From: an uncultured Desulfobacterales bacterium
GTDB taxonomy: Bacteria > Desulfobacterota > Desulfobacteria > Desulfobacterales > G020354645
NCBI GenBank assembly: GCA_947259865.1
Contig: CAMYNZ010000187.1
Location: 1-20,690, forward strand
Direction of reading: 5' to 3'
DNA length: 20,690 bases
Positions 7,244 to 15,299 of this stretch are shown here, piece after piece; position 1 is the first letter of the stretch, and each line of letters starts with the position of its first letter. The notes below the pieces were generated by a model. The model ran no database searches, was not told where the DNA came from, and saw nothing but the letters and a program-made list of their open reading frames with translations. The position numbers were made by a program, and so were the translations under genes.

Positions 7244-8299
7244 CTATGGGGCTATTACGAGCTTGCCCAAATATTGCTTTTTTTTGAAATCTTTTTGTGC
7301 CTGTACAATCTGGGCCAATGGATAGGCGCGGGCTAACAGTGGCTTGAGCCTGCCCAGGGTAATATATTCAATCAGATCCCCTGCTTCTTTTTGTGTACCA
7401 AGCGTAGAGCCCAGGACATCCAATTGCTTTAGATAAATTTTACGCCAATCAATGGTGACATTGGGGTTGGCAATAGCGCCCGCGGTTACATATCGACCCT
7501 TATGCCTGAGAATTTCGAGCAAGCCGGAGACCAGAGGACCGGCAACAACATCAGCCGCCACATCAATGGATGTTTTTCCAAGCTGGTCCCTAATGGCCAA
7601 ATACCAATCCGGTTCACCTCGGGTTACAACGGCATCTGCGCCCAGTTCCCGTAGACTTTGCGCTTTTCCTTTAGCAGTTACAGCGACGACATTTGCACCC
7701 CGTAATTTGGCCAATTGGACAAGGGCTGATCCCACCCCTCCGGAAGCACCAGTGACGATGATGGTTTCGGCCTTCTTCAAGGCGGCACGATTGAGCATAT
7801 GTTCGGCAGTGAGATAAGCACACATAAAAGTGGCCAGCTGCTCGTCACTGAAAGGCGAATCTATTTTGTGCGCGTTTTCTGACGGGGCACAGGCATATTC
7901 TGCAAAACCGCCATCTCTTTCACTGCCGATAAAACCGGTATAAGGGGGATCATCTGTGGTTCGGCCGTATAACGTGGGGTTGACCATTACCCGATCGCCA
8001 ATCCGGGATGATAACACCCCGTCACCAACATCAAAAATATATCCAACAATATCGGCCCCTTGTATCCTGGGAAAATCGATACTCCCGCCGCGCCAGCCTG
8101 ATATCGCCGGGTTGTCCTGGGAGCCCCCATAAGCGCCCTCGCGGGTCCAGATGTCCGTGTTATTGATACCGCATGCACTGACTTTGATCAGGACCTCGTC
8201 TTTTGGGGGTTCGGGAATCGCGACATCCTCCCGATATTCCAATTGGTCATAGCCGCCAAAGCCTTTAAGTAAAACCGCTTTCATATTTGTGGGCTTCAT
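7244..8299 (-). CDS. MDR-superfamily alcohol dehydrogenase/quinone oxidoreductase
   Basis: A 351-aa NAD(P)-dependent oxidoreductase of the medium-chain family. The N-terminal GroES-like domain contains SACGINNTDIW, followed by GADIVGYIFDVGDGV. The Rossmann domain has GASGGVGSALVQLAKLRGAN, the nucleotide-binding loop. The four-cysteine structural zinc lobe of classical alcohol dehydrogenases is absent. The CGxNxTD sequence resembles the subgroup with CGLNNTDVW-type starts, between zinc ADH and quinone oxidoreductases. I chose the ATG at 8297-8299 because AAGGA lies 8 bases upstream; a longer frame to 8323 would skip that site. It heads the minus-strand cluster ending at 4668 or 3225. A MITE-like repeat lies 47 bases upstream and may carry or displace its promoter. 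The substrate is unknown. Confidence 0.9.
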   Translation of the reverse strand: MKPTNMKAVLLKGFGGYDQLEYREDVAIPEPPKDEVLIKVSACGINNTDIWTREGAYGGSQDNPAISGWRGGSIDFPRIQGADIVGYIFDVGDGVLSSRIGDRVMVNPTLYGRTTDDPPYTGFIGSERDGGFAEYACAPSENAHKIDSPFSDEQLATFMCAYLTAEHMLNRAALKKAETIIVTGASGGVGSALVQLAKLRGANVVAVTAKGKAQSLRELGADAVVTRGEPDWYLAIRDQLGKTSIDVAADVVAGPLVSGLLEILRHKGRYVTAGAIANPNVTIDWRKIYLKQLDVLGSTLGTQKEAGDLIEYITLGRLKPLLARAYPLAQIVQAQKDFKKKQYLGKLVIAP

Positions 8300-8345
8300 G
8301 GGTGGATTTCCTTTTGCAGCCAATCCTCTAAGTTTCTTTTATCTC

Positions 8346-8549
8346 GAAGTGGTATCAAAACCTTGCGTAAGGTTTAAGAGCAAGGCGCAAGCCGATCCGC
8401 AGTCGCTTAAAAAGCTGTGGCGGGACAAGTGAAAAAGCGCAGTCCGCCAGAGTACTTTGGCGGATGAGCGTACATTTTGAAGAGGTTTGCAATCCGCCAA
8501 AGATCTCTGGCGGACTAATTAAGCCTTACGCAAGGTTTTGATCCACTTC
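8346..8549. repeat. MITE-like element with near-perfect 26-bp terminal inverted repeats
   Basis: The left end 8346-8372 and the right end 8524-8549 are inverted copies (core ATCAAAACCTTGCGTAAGG) that differ by a single inserted base. Inside are two 22-bp imperfect palindromes, 8443-8464 and 8493-8514, both of the form TCCGCC...GGCGGA and inverted copies of each other except at the centre. The element is 204 bp, contains no gene and should fold into a long branched hairpin. It sits between the divergent genes at 8299 and 8774. This design is typical of non-autonomous miniature elements or REP/BIME-like repeats; no flanking target duplication is evident. Confidence 0.8.
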
Positions 8550-8773
8550 TATGATATATCAGGGATGATAGGAGTGGCAAGTCCTATTAAAATAAACTTT
8601 ACCTGCGGGATATAACAACCTGCCCGCTGTGGCTATTGACGTTGCCACTGTTTCGATAATGCTTAACATATGTGCTTATAACCTTTCACGATTTTTCGTC
8701 CCCGAAAGTGCCGGTTGCAGGCAGGGACCTCTAATATTCGATTTTTAGCAAGTGGCAAATAATAGGGAATATA
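8550..8773. promoter_or_regulatory. Leader region of the MBL-fold gene
   Basis: This 224-base non-coding stretch precedes the plus-strand gene at 8774. A TTGACG at 8636-8641 followed by TAATGC at 8657-8662 (15-base spacing) is a weak promoter candidate. AGGGAA at about 8763-8768 is the ribosome binding site of the next gene. Nothing else is recognised. Confidence 0.3.
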
Positions 8774-9877
8774 ATGAACCGCAGAAATTTTATTCAAACA
8801 CTTCTTGGCGGGTTTAAAACCATGGCCCTGCTGAGCATTCTACCGCCGTCAACCCTGGCGGCAGTTACACACAGCCTGAAAGGGGAGACATTGCATTATA
8901 AACCTTTGAACGGCCGCAGCCTTAAAGATATTTCCCTGAAAAAAATGCATCACGCCGACAACGGTCGCTATGTGAATCCTATCGGTCTACCGCGTCATGG
9001 CAGGCTCTGGCAGGTGATGTCCTGGAAACTTTTTCATAGAAATGATTTTAAAAAATACTTCGCCGGAGAGAAGGAAAAATCTGTTTCTATTAACTGGGAT
9101 CCGATTCGACAGCATCGCGGCCTGTCGATCACGTTTTTGAAACATGCCAGCGTGATGATAAAGGATATTGACCGTACCATTCTGATCGATCCTGTTTTTT
9201 CCGAAATCTTCTGGTTTATCAGGGATTTTACGCCGCTGAGTTTCGATCTCACCCAAATGCCGAAACCGCATCAGGTTCTTATCACCCATGGTCATTATGA
9301 TCACCTGGATAAACCTTCTTTGAACTGGCTGGCCAAGGATACCCACTTTGTGAGCCCCCTGGGATATAATAACGTATTCAAAGATCTGAAGGTCACCCAT
9401 CGGACCCAGATGGACTGGTATGATACCCTTCACGACAGCGGGCAGGAAATCACGCTGTTACCGTGCAATCACTGGACCATGCGTAATCCGTTCGTCGGAC
9501 CCAACCGGTCTTTATGGGGCTCATACCTGATAAAAACGACCGGTGGTTTTACCATTTACGTCAGCGGCGACACGGCCTACTTTGACGGTTTCCGCCAAAT
9601 CGGAGAGCAATATAATATTGATCTGGCTGTATTTAATTTAGGCGCCTATGAACCCCGTTGGTTCATGGCGCCCAGCCATATCAATCCCCGAGAAACTGTA
9701 CAGGCCTTCAAAGCGCTTAAGGCTGACAGAGTAATGGTGGTGCACTGGGGAACTTTTCGCCTGGGGGATGAACCGGTTCATTTTCCGCCGTTGCAATTCC
9801 ACAAAGAATTAAAGCGGGAAGGGCTGCTTGACCGACTGGTGGACATCAAGCATGGTGAAACCTATTTTCCGGATTAA
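8774..9877 (+). CDS. Tat-exported metallo-beta-lactamase-fold hydrolase (NAPE-PLD/RomA-like)
   Basis: A 367-aa protein. The N-terminus NRRNFIQTLLGGFK followed by a hydrophobic run to about residue 30 is a twin-arginine signal, so the folded enzyme probably acts in the periplasm. The catalytic domain has HxHxDH (His172, His174, Asp176, His177 in THGHYDHLD), His233 in PCNHW, Asp266 in SGDTAYF and His324 in VVHWGTF, a complete dinuclear metal site. The blocks SITFLKHASVMI and APSHINPRETVQAF match the NAPE-hydrolysing phospholipase D/RomA/UlaG branch. It could be a phosphodiesterase acting on phospholipid-like substrates, but the substrate is not shown. A ribosome binding site AGGGAA precedes the ATG. 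It stands alone and ends at a terminator shared with the convergent lipoprotein gene. Confidence 0.9.
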   Translation: MNRRNFIQTLLGGFKTMALLSILPPSTLAAVTHSLKGETLHYKPLNGRSLKDISLKKMHHADNGRYVNPIGLPRHGRLWQVMSWKLFHRNDFKKYFAGEKEKSVSINWDPIRQHRGLSITFLKHASVMIKDIDRTILIDPVFSEIFWFIRDFTPLSFDLTQMPKPHQVLITHGHYDHLDKPSLNWLAKDTHFVSPLGYNNVFKDLKVTHRTQMDWYDTLHDSGQEITLLPCNHWTMRNPFVGPNRSLWGSYLIKTTGGFTIYVSGDTAYFDGFRQIGEQYNIDLAVFNLGAYEPRWFMAPSHINPRETVQAFKALKADRVMVVHWGTFRLGDEPVHFPPLQFHKELKREGLLDRLVDIKHGETYFPD

Positions 9878-9976
9878 TTATTTGACCCAGCAGACCGTCG
9901 GTTCGGCAAAGGGCGATTGGTATTGAACAAAAAAACGGGTGCAATATATTCTTTCTGATAAAATTTCACGACATAC

Positions 9977-10021
9977 AAAAACAAGACCCCGTCCGGATAG
10001 GACAAAATGGGGTCTCGTTTT
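9977..10021. terminator. Bidirectional rho-independent terminator
   Basis: AAAACAAGACCCC (9978-9990) pairs with GGGGTCTCGTTTT (10009-10021) with one mismatch, and an inner GTCC/GGAC stem lies in the loop. The A-run on one side and T-run on the other let it end transcription in both directions, between the convergent genes at 8774-9877 (+) and 10054-10524 (-). Confidence 0.85.
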
Positions 10022-10053
10022 AGACTGCGGGTAAGGTATTCTCAATGATCTGT

Positions 10054-10524
10054 TTAAGGGGTGATTGGGTCGCGTTTGTCAATTTTTGACAGAAGGATTT
10101 TAAATTCATTGACATCGGTTCCGTTAAACGTCAATATTTGCATACGGTGATCATCAAGGCTTATGGTTTGACCGATATGGTCGCTGACAATTTTTTCAAT
10201 CATTTTCTGGTCTATCTGATTCGGATCTACTCTAATTACCGCAAATTCCTGTTTGTTTTGGGTTTGTCCCCAAACCTGTTGCTCACCGGGCCTCAGGTAA
10301 ATTGCTCCGGTATAGAAATCAACGCCAAATGCGATCAGGCCCGGTATGATAAAAAAGAGGAGGCCAACCGCATCAAGGACCGCTATTCTTGTGTCAACAT
10401 CGCCATGGATTTTTTGACCCCTTCTTTCCGGATACATGATCGTCCCGCAGCCTGCAATCTGTGTTATAAGGACCATCATAATAATAACAGAAAGTACTTT
10501 AATAATAACTTTGTTAACCTTCAT
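10054..10524 (-). CDS. Small lipoprotein of unknown function
   Basis: A 156-aa protein with an N-terminal hydrophobic segment and lipobox IAGC (Cys26), predicted to be a membrane-anchored lipoprotein. After the lipid anchor come GCGTIMYPERRGQ and an aspartate-bearing region. A second hydrophobic stretch, VGLLFFIIPGLIAFGVDF, ending in TGAIYL, may span or lie on a membrane. The C-terminal 75 residues are polar. I recognise the GCGT-YPERRGQ...GLIAFGVDF-TG-IYL layout as a recurrent lipoprotein type in Gram-negatives but cannot name a function. The ATG at 10522-10524 has a strong ribosome binding site (AGGAGGGA). It is divergent from the sucA operon. Confidence 0.8.
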   Translation of the reverse strand: MKVNKVIIKVLSVIIMMVLITQIAGCGTIMYPERRGQKIHGDVDTRIAVLDAVGLLFFIIPGLIAFGVDFYTGAIYLRPGEQQVWGQTQNKQEFAVIRVDPNQIDQKMIEKIVSDHIGQTISLDDHRMQILTFNGTDVNEFKILLSKIDKRDPITP

Positions 10525-10606
10525 AGATATTCCCTCCTTTTCTAATGGATCGCATCTGAGAACTCCGCTAGCTTCACAATATGATTGCGATGCGCCTCAA
10601 TAAAAG

Positions 10607-10627
10607 CAAGGTCTATTAGAGACCTTG
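10607..10627. promoter_or_regulatory. Perfect 8-bp hairpin in the divergent intergenic region
   Basis: CAAGGTCT (10607-10614) and AGACCTTG (10620-10627) form an 8-bp stem with a 5-base loop. On the minus strand it is followed by CTTTTATT, which resembles a weak terminator or attenuator in the leader of the lipoprotein gene; it could also be a protein-binding palindrome. There is no direct proof of either. Confidence 0.4.
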
Positions 10628-10693
10628 AAAAAAATCCCAGCGCTGAAATATAGCTGTAAACGGTAAAAAAGTCCATAATTGATTTTATTAGAA

Positions 10694-10722
10694 TTGACAC
10701 ATCAATCGCTTTTACTTATTAT
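10694..10722 (+). promoter_or_regulatory. Sigma70-type promoter of the sucA-sucB-lpd operon
   Basis: TTGACA at 10694-10699 and TATTAT at 10717-10722 are separated by exactly 17 bases, a near-consensus promoter. The sucA ATG is 94 bases downstream, preceded by AAGGAAGGA. Confidence 0.7.
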
Positions 10723-10815
10723 CCTTTCAAAAAACAAGATCTCGTTATCTTCGAAAAATCGCTTTCATTGTTCTCTGCCCTCCCGGTCATGAGAATAAAA
10801 TAAGGTAAGGAAGGA

Positions 10816-13437
10816 ATGGATTCGATAGAGACTTTAAATGCCGGCTTTATTGACCAACAATACAGGCTGTGGAAGAAGGATCCCAATTCGGTTTCACGGG
10901 ATTGGCAATTTTTCTTTATGGGTTTTGAGATCGCCGGTAACCGAGCGCCTACACCCGGGTTGGCCTGGGACCCGGAAAAGGCACTAAAGCAGGCTAAGGT
11001 AGAGGCCCTGAAGTATGGTTACCGGGATCTTGGGCATTTACTGGCCTGTATGGACCCCCTTGAAGCCTGCCCCATCGATCACCCTTTACTGCGACTGGAG
11101 GCTTTCGGTCTCACGCAAGAGGATCTGGAAACGGAATTTTTTACCCGTCGCTTCGCCGGCCAGCAGCAGGCCCCGCTTAAAATAATTCTTGAGACACTCA
11201 AAGAGACCTATTGCCGCGCCATTGGTGTCGAGTATATGCACCTGCAAGACCCGAATGAACGCCGCTGGTTGCAGGATCGCATGGAGCCTGGCCGCAATCG
11301 CACGGAACTGAGTGCTGAACAACAGCGCCGGATCCTCATAAAGCTCATTCAGGCCGCACTATTTGAAGCATTTTTGAACAAGAAGTATATCGGGGTCACC
11401 CGTTTTTCTCTGGAAGGTGCTATCGTCATTATATCGCTGCTGGATGTGCTGGTCGAACATGCTGCCGGGCTGGGGATTTCTGAAATTATCCTGGGTACGG
11501 CCCATCGCGGACGCTTGAATATCCAGTCCAATATTCTTGAAAAGCCTTTTGAAGATATATTCAGTGAATTTGAAAACTGCTACGATCCGGACGACCTGGT
11601 GGGTGCCGGAGACGTCAAATATCACAATGGCTTTTTGTCGGATGTTAAGACGGCAACGGGCAAAGCCATGCGGATATATCTGGTCAACAACCCCAGCCAC
11701 CTTGAGGCGGTGGATCCGGTGGTGGAAGGATTCGCCCGGGCAGGCTATCACAGCGGCGGTACGGTTCATATCGTGATCAACAATCAAATTGGCTACACCA
11801 CATTGCCTGAGGATGCCCGGTCCACCCGCTATGCCACAGATCTGGCCAAGATGCTCATGATACCCATCTTTCATGTCCACGGGGAAGACCCCGAAGCCGT
11901 CATTCACGTTACCAGGTTGGCCGCCGATTACCGGCAGAAATTTGCCAAAGACGTGGTGATCGATGTCATCTCCTATCGCCGCTATGGTCATAATGAAGGA
12001 GATGAACCTTATTTTACACAGCCTTTAATGTATGAACGCATTCGAAAACGCCCGCCATTGAACCGGGTCTATGGTGAACAACTGCTGGCAAAGGGGGTGG
12101 TGAACAACCAAGAGATTGAAGAAATAGAAAGCCAAATTTCTCGGAAACTGGAAAAGGCATATGAAACCGTCCACGGCAGCGATTGTCCTTTCCCGGAAAA
12201 CCCCTTTTATGAGTACTGGCAAGGATTTCATGGAGATTATTCCCATGAACCGGTCGAGACCGGCGTTGCCCAGAAACGCCTGCTGTCATTGGCCCGAAAA
12301 CTGAACAGCGTTCCGGCCGATTTTCCGCTGTTTTCGAAACTGCAGCGGCTGCTGAAAAAACGGCTGGAAGCCGTGGAACAAGGCAGCGGAATCGACTGGT
12401 CCAATGCCGAAGCCCTGGCGTTTGCTTCTTTGCTGACAGAAGGGCATCCGATCCGCCTAAGCGGCCAGGACACAGCCCGCGGCACTTTCAGCCAGCGCCA
12501 CAGTGTGCTTATGGATACCCGGACAGGGGCAGAACGCATACCCTTGAATCACCTCGATGATTCGCAGGAGGCCTTCGCCGTCTATAACAGTTTGTTGGCC
12601 GAGTTCAGTGTGCTTGGGTTTGAATACGGTTATTCTCTGGCCCAACCCCGGGGGCTCGTAATCTGGGAAGCCCAGTTTGGCGATTTCATAAACAACGCCC
12701 AGTCTGTGGTTGATCTCTTTATAGCCAGCGGTGAAACGAAATGGCAGCGCTTGAGCGGGCTGGTGTTGCTGCTTCCCCACGGCCTGGAAGGTTTGGGACC
12801 AGAGCATTCCAGCGCTCGTTTGGAAAGATTTTTGCAGCTATGCGCCGGCGATAACATTCAGGTTTGCAATGCCACCACACCGGCCCAATACTTCCATTTG
12901 CTTCGACGTCAGGCTAAACGACAGGTTAGAAAACCCCTTGTGGTTATGACCCCTAAAAGTCTTCTGCGCCATTCGCTGGCCGTTTCCGAGTTAGCGGAAA
13001 TGGTATCAGGCAGCTTTATGGAGGTTCTCGACGATCCGGCCAATATACCCAAACCCCGGAGAGTACTTTTTTGCAGTGGCAAGATTTATTACCAGCTTTT
13101 GCAGCGGCGTCAGGAAGAAGAGGCGGATGATACGGCGATTGTACGTCTAGAGCAGTTTTATCCTTTTCCCAAGGTTCACCTGGCTGAAATTATAGCCCGC
13201 TATCACCGAGTCAAAGATTGGTATTGGGTTCAAGAAGAGCCGCGAAATATGGGTGGTTGGCAATTTATACAGCCCCGCCTGGCCGCTCTAACCGACACAT
13301 CAATAACCTATATCGGCAGAAAGGAAGCCGCCAGCCCGGCAACCGGTTTTCCTGAAGTTTACAAGAGGGAACAATCGGCTATCCTGAATCAGGCGATTCG
13401 TTCCCGACAAGGGGATGAGGGCGGCCCGATCAGCTAG
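10816..13437 (+). CDS. sucA: 2-oxoglutarate dehydrogenase E1 component, lacking the ThDP/Mg motif segment
   Basis: An 873-aa homologue of the thiamine-diphosphate E1 subunit, which decarboxylates 2-oxoglutarate and passes the succinyl group to lipoyl-E2. Recognisable blocks: N-terminal INAG-like start LNAGFIDQQYRLWKKDP; LGTAHRGRLN with His230; GDVKYHNGF with His270; NPSHLEAVDPVVEG; VINNQIGYTT; YRRYGHNEGDEP; EGLGPEHSSARLERFLQL; and the C-terminal WVQEEPRNMGGW. Between Ala309 and Gly310 (bases 11742/11743) about 40 residues found in family members are missing, including GDAAxxGQG, whose aspartate binds Mg-ThDP. The frame stays open. Unless this is an assembly or sequencing error, the enzyme should be inactive or strongly altered. 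The ribosome binding site AAGGAAGGA is good. The TAG stop lies in the CTAG edge of a repeat element. sucB and lpd follow. Confidence 0.95.
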   Translation: MDSIETLNAGFIDQQYRLWKKDPNSVSRDWQFFFMGFEIAGNRAPTPGLAWDPEKALKQAKVEALKYGYRDLGHLLACMDPLEACPIDHPLLRLEAFGLTQEDLETEFFTRRFAGQQQAPLKIILETLKETYCRAIGVEYMHLQDPNERRWLQDRMEPGRNRTELSAEQQRRILIKLIQAALFEAFLNKKYIGVTRFSLEGAIVIISLLDVLVEHAAGLGISEIILGTAHRGRLNIQSNILEKPFEDIFSEFENCYDPDDLVGAGDVKYHNGFLSDVKTATGKAMRIYLVNNPSHLEAVDPVVEGFARAGYHSGGTVHIVINNQIGYTTLPEDARSTRYATDLAKMLMIPIFHVHGEDPEAVIHVTRLAADYRQKFAKDVVIDVISYRRYGHNEGDEPYFTQPLMYERIRKRPPLNRVYGEQLLAKGVVNNQEIEEIESQISRKLEKAYETVHGSDCPFPENPFYEYWQGFHGDYSHEPVETGVAQKRLLSLARKLNSVPADFPLFSKLQRLLKKRLEAVEQGSGIDWSNAEALAFASLLTEGHPIRLSGQDTARGTFSQRHSVLMDTRTGAERIPLNHLDDSQEAFAVYNSLLAEFSVLGFEYGYSLAQPRGLVIWEAQFGDFINNAQSVVDLFIASGETKWQRLSGLVLLLPHGLEGLGPEHSSARLERFLQLCAGDNIQVCNATTPAQYFHLLRRQAKRQVRKPLVVMTPKSLLRHSLAVSELAEMVSGSFMEVLDDPANIPKPRRVLFCSGKIYYQLLQRRQEEEADDTAIVRLEQFYPFPKVHLAEIIARYHRVKDWYWVQEEPRNMGGWQFIQPRLAALTDTSITYIGRKEAASPATGFPEVYKREQSAILNQAIRSRQGDEGGPIS

Positions 13438-13721
13438 TGTTGTGTCCCGCAAATAAGTTATAAAATTCAACGAAAGGTTTGAAAGGTTTTTGCGAGCGAC
13501 ATTGAGCATTTTGGGATTAAGACGCCTGCTGTAGCGGGGCGTCAAATCCGCCGGGGGCGGATGAAAATCAAAAGCTGTCTGAGTCCCGAGCGTCAGCGAG
13601 GTCGAGTTCTTTTGATTTAGCCCGGCTTCAGCTGGCGTCCCCAAAATGGTCGCCGGTGCGAGCAAAAGGCTTTCAAACCGCTGCAGGACTATTTAAACTT
13701 ATTTCTGGAACACAAAACTAG
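13434..13721. mobile_element. MITE-like inverted-repeat element bounded by CTAG, between sucA and sucB
   Basis: Both ends carry CTAG (13434-13437 and 13718-13721), consistent with a 4-base target duplication. The interior 13438-13717 (280 bp) is one long imperfect inverted repeat. TGTTGTGTCCCGCAAATAAG on the left matches the reverse complement of the right end (TTTTGTGTTCCAGAAATAAG). Further in, GGTTTGAAAG and the blocks CATTTTGGG and GACGCC recur on both sides. It encodes no transposase; a minus-strand frame across it is only a shadow. A CTAG target is known for IS5-group elements, so it may be moved in trans by such a transposase. The sucA stop codon TAG is part of the left CTAG. Folded RNA here could affect the ratio of sucA to sucB. 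Confidence 0.7.
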
Positions 13722-13745
13722 AAGTGGTTTCAGAACCACTTCTAG
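13718..13745. repeat. 28-bp palindrome flanked by CTAG
   Basis: CTAGAAGTGGTT (13718-13729) and AACCACTTCTAG (13734-13745) are perfect inverted copies around the loop TCAG. It abuts the larger element and shares its CTAG. The arm GAAGTGG-TCA-AACC resembles the terminal repeat of the element at 8346-8549, so it may be a collapsed remnant of that family. There is no U-tract, so it is not a normal terminator. Confidence 0.6.
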
Positions 13746-13845
13746 GCACAGGTTTGAGCTAAAAGCTCGTAGTAATAGATGCAAGCAGCATTAAAAACTT
13801 TTATTTTTGTATTTTTTTGTGGAGCTTGAGTTTTAAGGAGCCGCT

Positions 13846-15297
13846 ATGCAAATAGAAATCAAAGTTCCCAGTGTAGGAGAATCGGTAACTGAAGCTATCC
13901 TGGCCCAATGGTTTAAGCAGGACGGGGATGTTGTTCACAAGGGCGAAGCCCTTTTTGTGATTGAAACGGACAAGGTTACCCTGGAAGTTGAGGCCGAGGC
14001 CGATGGTGTGTTGCGTATAAAAGTCGGCGAGGGGGAGACAGTTGCCATTGGCACGGTGGTCGGTCTCATTGAAACCGAAGGAGTTTCTGCAGCGACCGAA
14101 GCACCCGCTGCAAAGCCAGCGGTGAAAGATGCACCTGCAGTCCCGGCAGCGGCGGAGTCAGTTGAAACCGCAGCGCTTGAACCCGGGGCCGAGAAACCGC
14201 TCCCAGCGCCGGCAGCAGGCGAGGCAGCTGAACCCACTGTGTTTGAACCCGAGGCCAAGAAACCGCCCGCAGCACCGGCAGTTGAAACCGCAGCGCTTGA
14301 ACCCGGAGCCGATAAACCCGTCGCAACGGCTGAAAAACCGGCTGCGCCGCCCGGTCTTGCAACGGTTGAGAGCCTTGAACTTCCGGGTTCTAGAATTATT
14401 TCACCCTCGGTGCGCCGTTTGATGGCGCAAAAGGGCTTCGATGCAGACCAAATTAATGCTACCGGACCCGGGGGCAGAATCACCAAGGGTGATGTTCTTC
14501 TATTTCTTGAACAGCAAGCGGCAGGCATTACCGAAAAATTACCCACCATGCCTGCGGCGCTTGCGGTTCAGGCTCCTCAGACGGTAGATGTTGTTGAGGA
14601 AAAAATCAGCCGCAAACCCATGAGCCCGATCCGCCAACGGATTGCAACCCGCTTGCTGGAGGCCAAGCAAAATACAGCCATGCTTACGACTTTCAACGAA
14701 ATCGACATGAGCCGTGTCATGGATCTGCGAGCCTACTACAAGGAGGCTTTTAAACAGAAGCACGGGGTATCCTTGGGTTTTATGTCCTTTTTTATAAAAG
14801 CCAGTGTGGAAGCTCTCAAGGAATTTCCCGAGATTAACGCATTTATTGAAGCCAAAGAAATTATCTACCACCACTATCAGCATATCGGCGTGGCCGTCGG
14901 AACCGAAAGGGGTCTGGTGGTTCCGGTGATTCGCCATGCTGAAAAACTCAGCTTCGCCCATCTGGAACAGGCCATTATCGATTTTGTGGCCAAGATTAAA
15001 GAAAATAGACTGGATCTGGCCGATCTAGAGGGCGGGACCTTTACCATCAGCAACGGCGGGGTATACGGATCGCTGTTGAGCACCCCGATTCTGAATATGC
15101 CCCAAAGTGCTATCCTGGGTATGCACAAAATAGAGAAACGTCCAGTAGTCGTAGATGACGATGTGGTTATCCGTCCGATGATGTATGTGGCATTAAGCTA
15201 TGATCACCGTATTGTGGATGGGCGGGAAGCGGTTACATTTCTCAAAAGAATTAAGGAACTTGTCGAAAGCCCGGAACGGATGATAATGGAGATATAA
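13846..15297 (+). CDS. sucB: Dihydrolipoyllysine-residue succinyltransferase, E2 of the 2-oxoglutarate dehydrogenase complex
   Basis: A 483-aa E2 core protein, which carries the succinyl group on lipoyl-lysine and transfers it to CoA. Residues 1-77 form a lipoyl domain with Lys43 in [15 protein letters not shown]. Residues 80-180 form a long flexible Ala/Pro/Glu linker containing a repeated block ([10 protein letters not shown] at 106 and 146). About 184-221 is the E1/E3-binding domain ([15 protein letters not shown]). About 255-483 is the catalytic domain with His454 and Asp458 in [12 protein letters not shown]. All key residues are present, in contrast to SucA. The linker is longer than in typical bacterial SucB (about 400 aa). 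Ribosome binding site AAGGAG lies 7 bases before the ATG. The lpd gene follows after 2 bases. Confidence 0.95.
   Translation: MQIEIKVPSVGESVTEAILAQWFKQDGDVVHKGEALFVIETDKVTLEVEAEADGVLRIKVGEGETVAIGTVVGLIETEGVSAATEAPAAKPAVKDAPAVPAAAESVETAALEPGAEKPLPAPAAGEAAEPTVFEPEAKKPPAAPAVETAALEPGADKPVATAEKPAAPPGLATVESLELPGSRIISPSVRRLMAQKGFDADQINATGPGGRITKGDVLLFLEQQAAGITEKLPTMPAALAVQAPQTVDVVEEKISRKPMSPIRQRIATRLLEAKQNTAMLTTFNEIDMSRVMDLRAYYKEAFKQKHGVSLGFMSFFIKASVEALKEFPEINAFIEAKEIIYHHYQHIGVAVGTERGLVVPVIRHAEKLSFAHLEQAIIDFVAKIKENRLDLADLEGGTFTISNGGVYGSLLSTPILNMPQSAILGMHKIEKRPVVVDDDVVIRPMMYVALSYDHRIVDGREAVTFLKRIKELVESPERMIMEI
14159..14310 (+). repeat. Duplicated block in the sucB linker
   Basis: 14159-14190 and 14279-14310 are direct repeats of 32 bases that differ at about one position, exactly 120 bases apart. 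They encode the two [10 protein letters not shown] copies in the flexible linker, so the linker has grown by an in-frame 40-residue duplication followed by divergence. Confidence 0.75.
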
Positions 15298-15299
15298 TT

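Noticed and set aside
10607..10627. Hairpin upstream of sucA as a terminator on the plus strand
   Set aside because: On the plus strand it is followed by A residues, not T, and no plus-strand gene needs ending there.
11359..11991. 210-codon minus-strand frame antisense to sucA
   Set aside because: No domain or ribosome binding site, and fully inside a well-supported gene on the other strand.
13300..13665. 121-codon minus-strand frame across the end of sucA and the CTAG element
   Set aside because: It runs through an inverted-repeat element into an antisense gene region, so it is not a credible protein.
13935..14549. 204-codon minus-strand frame antisense to sucB
   Set aside because: It mirrors the Ala/Pro-rich linker codons of sucB, giving a low-complexity Gly/Ser/Ala protein with no domain; it is a compositional shadow.
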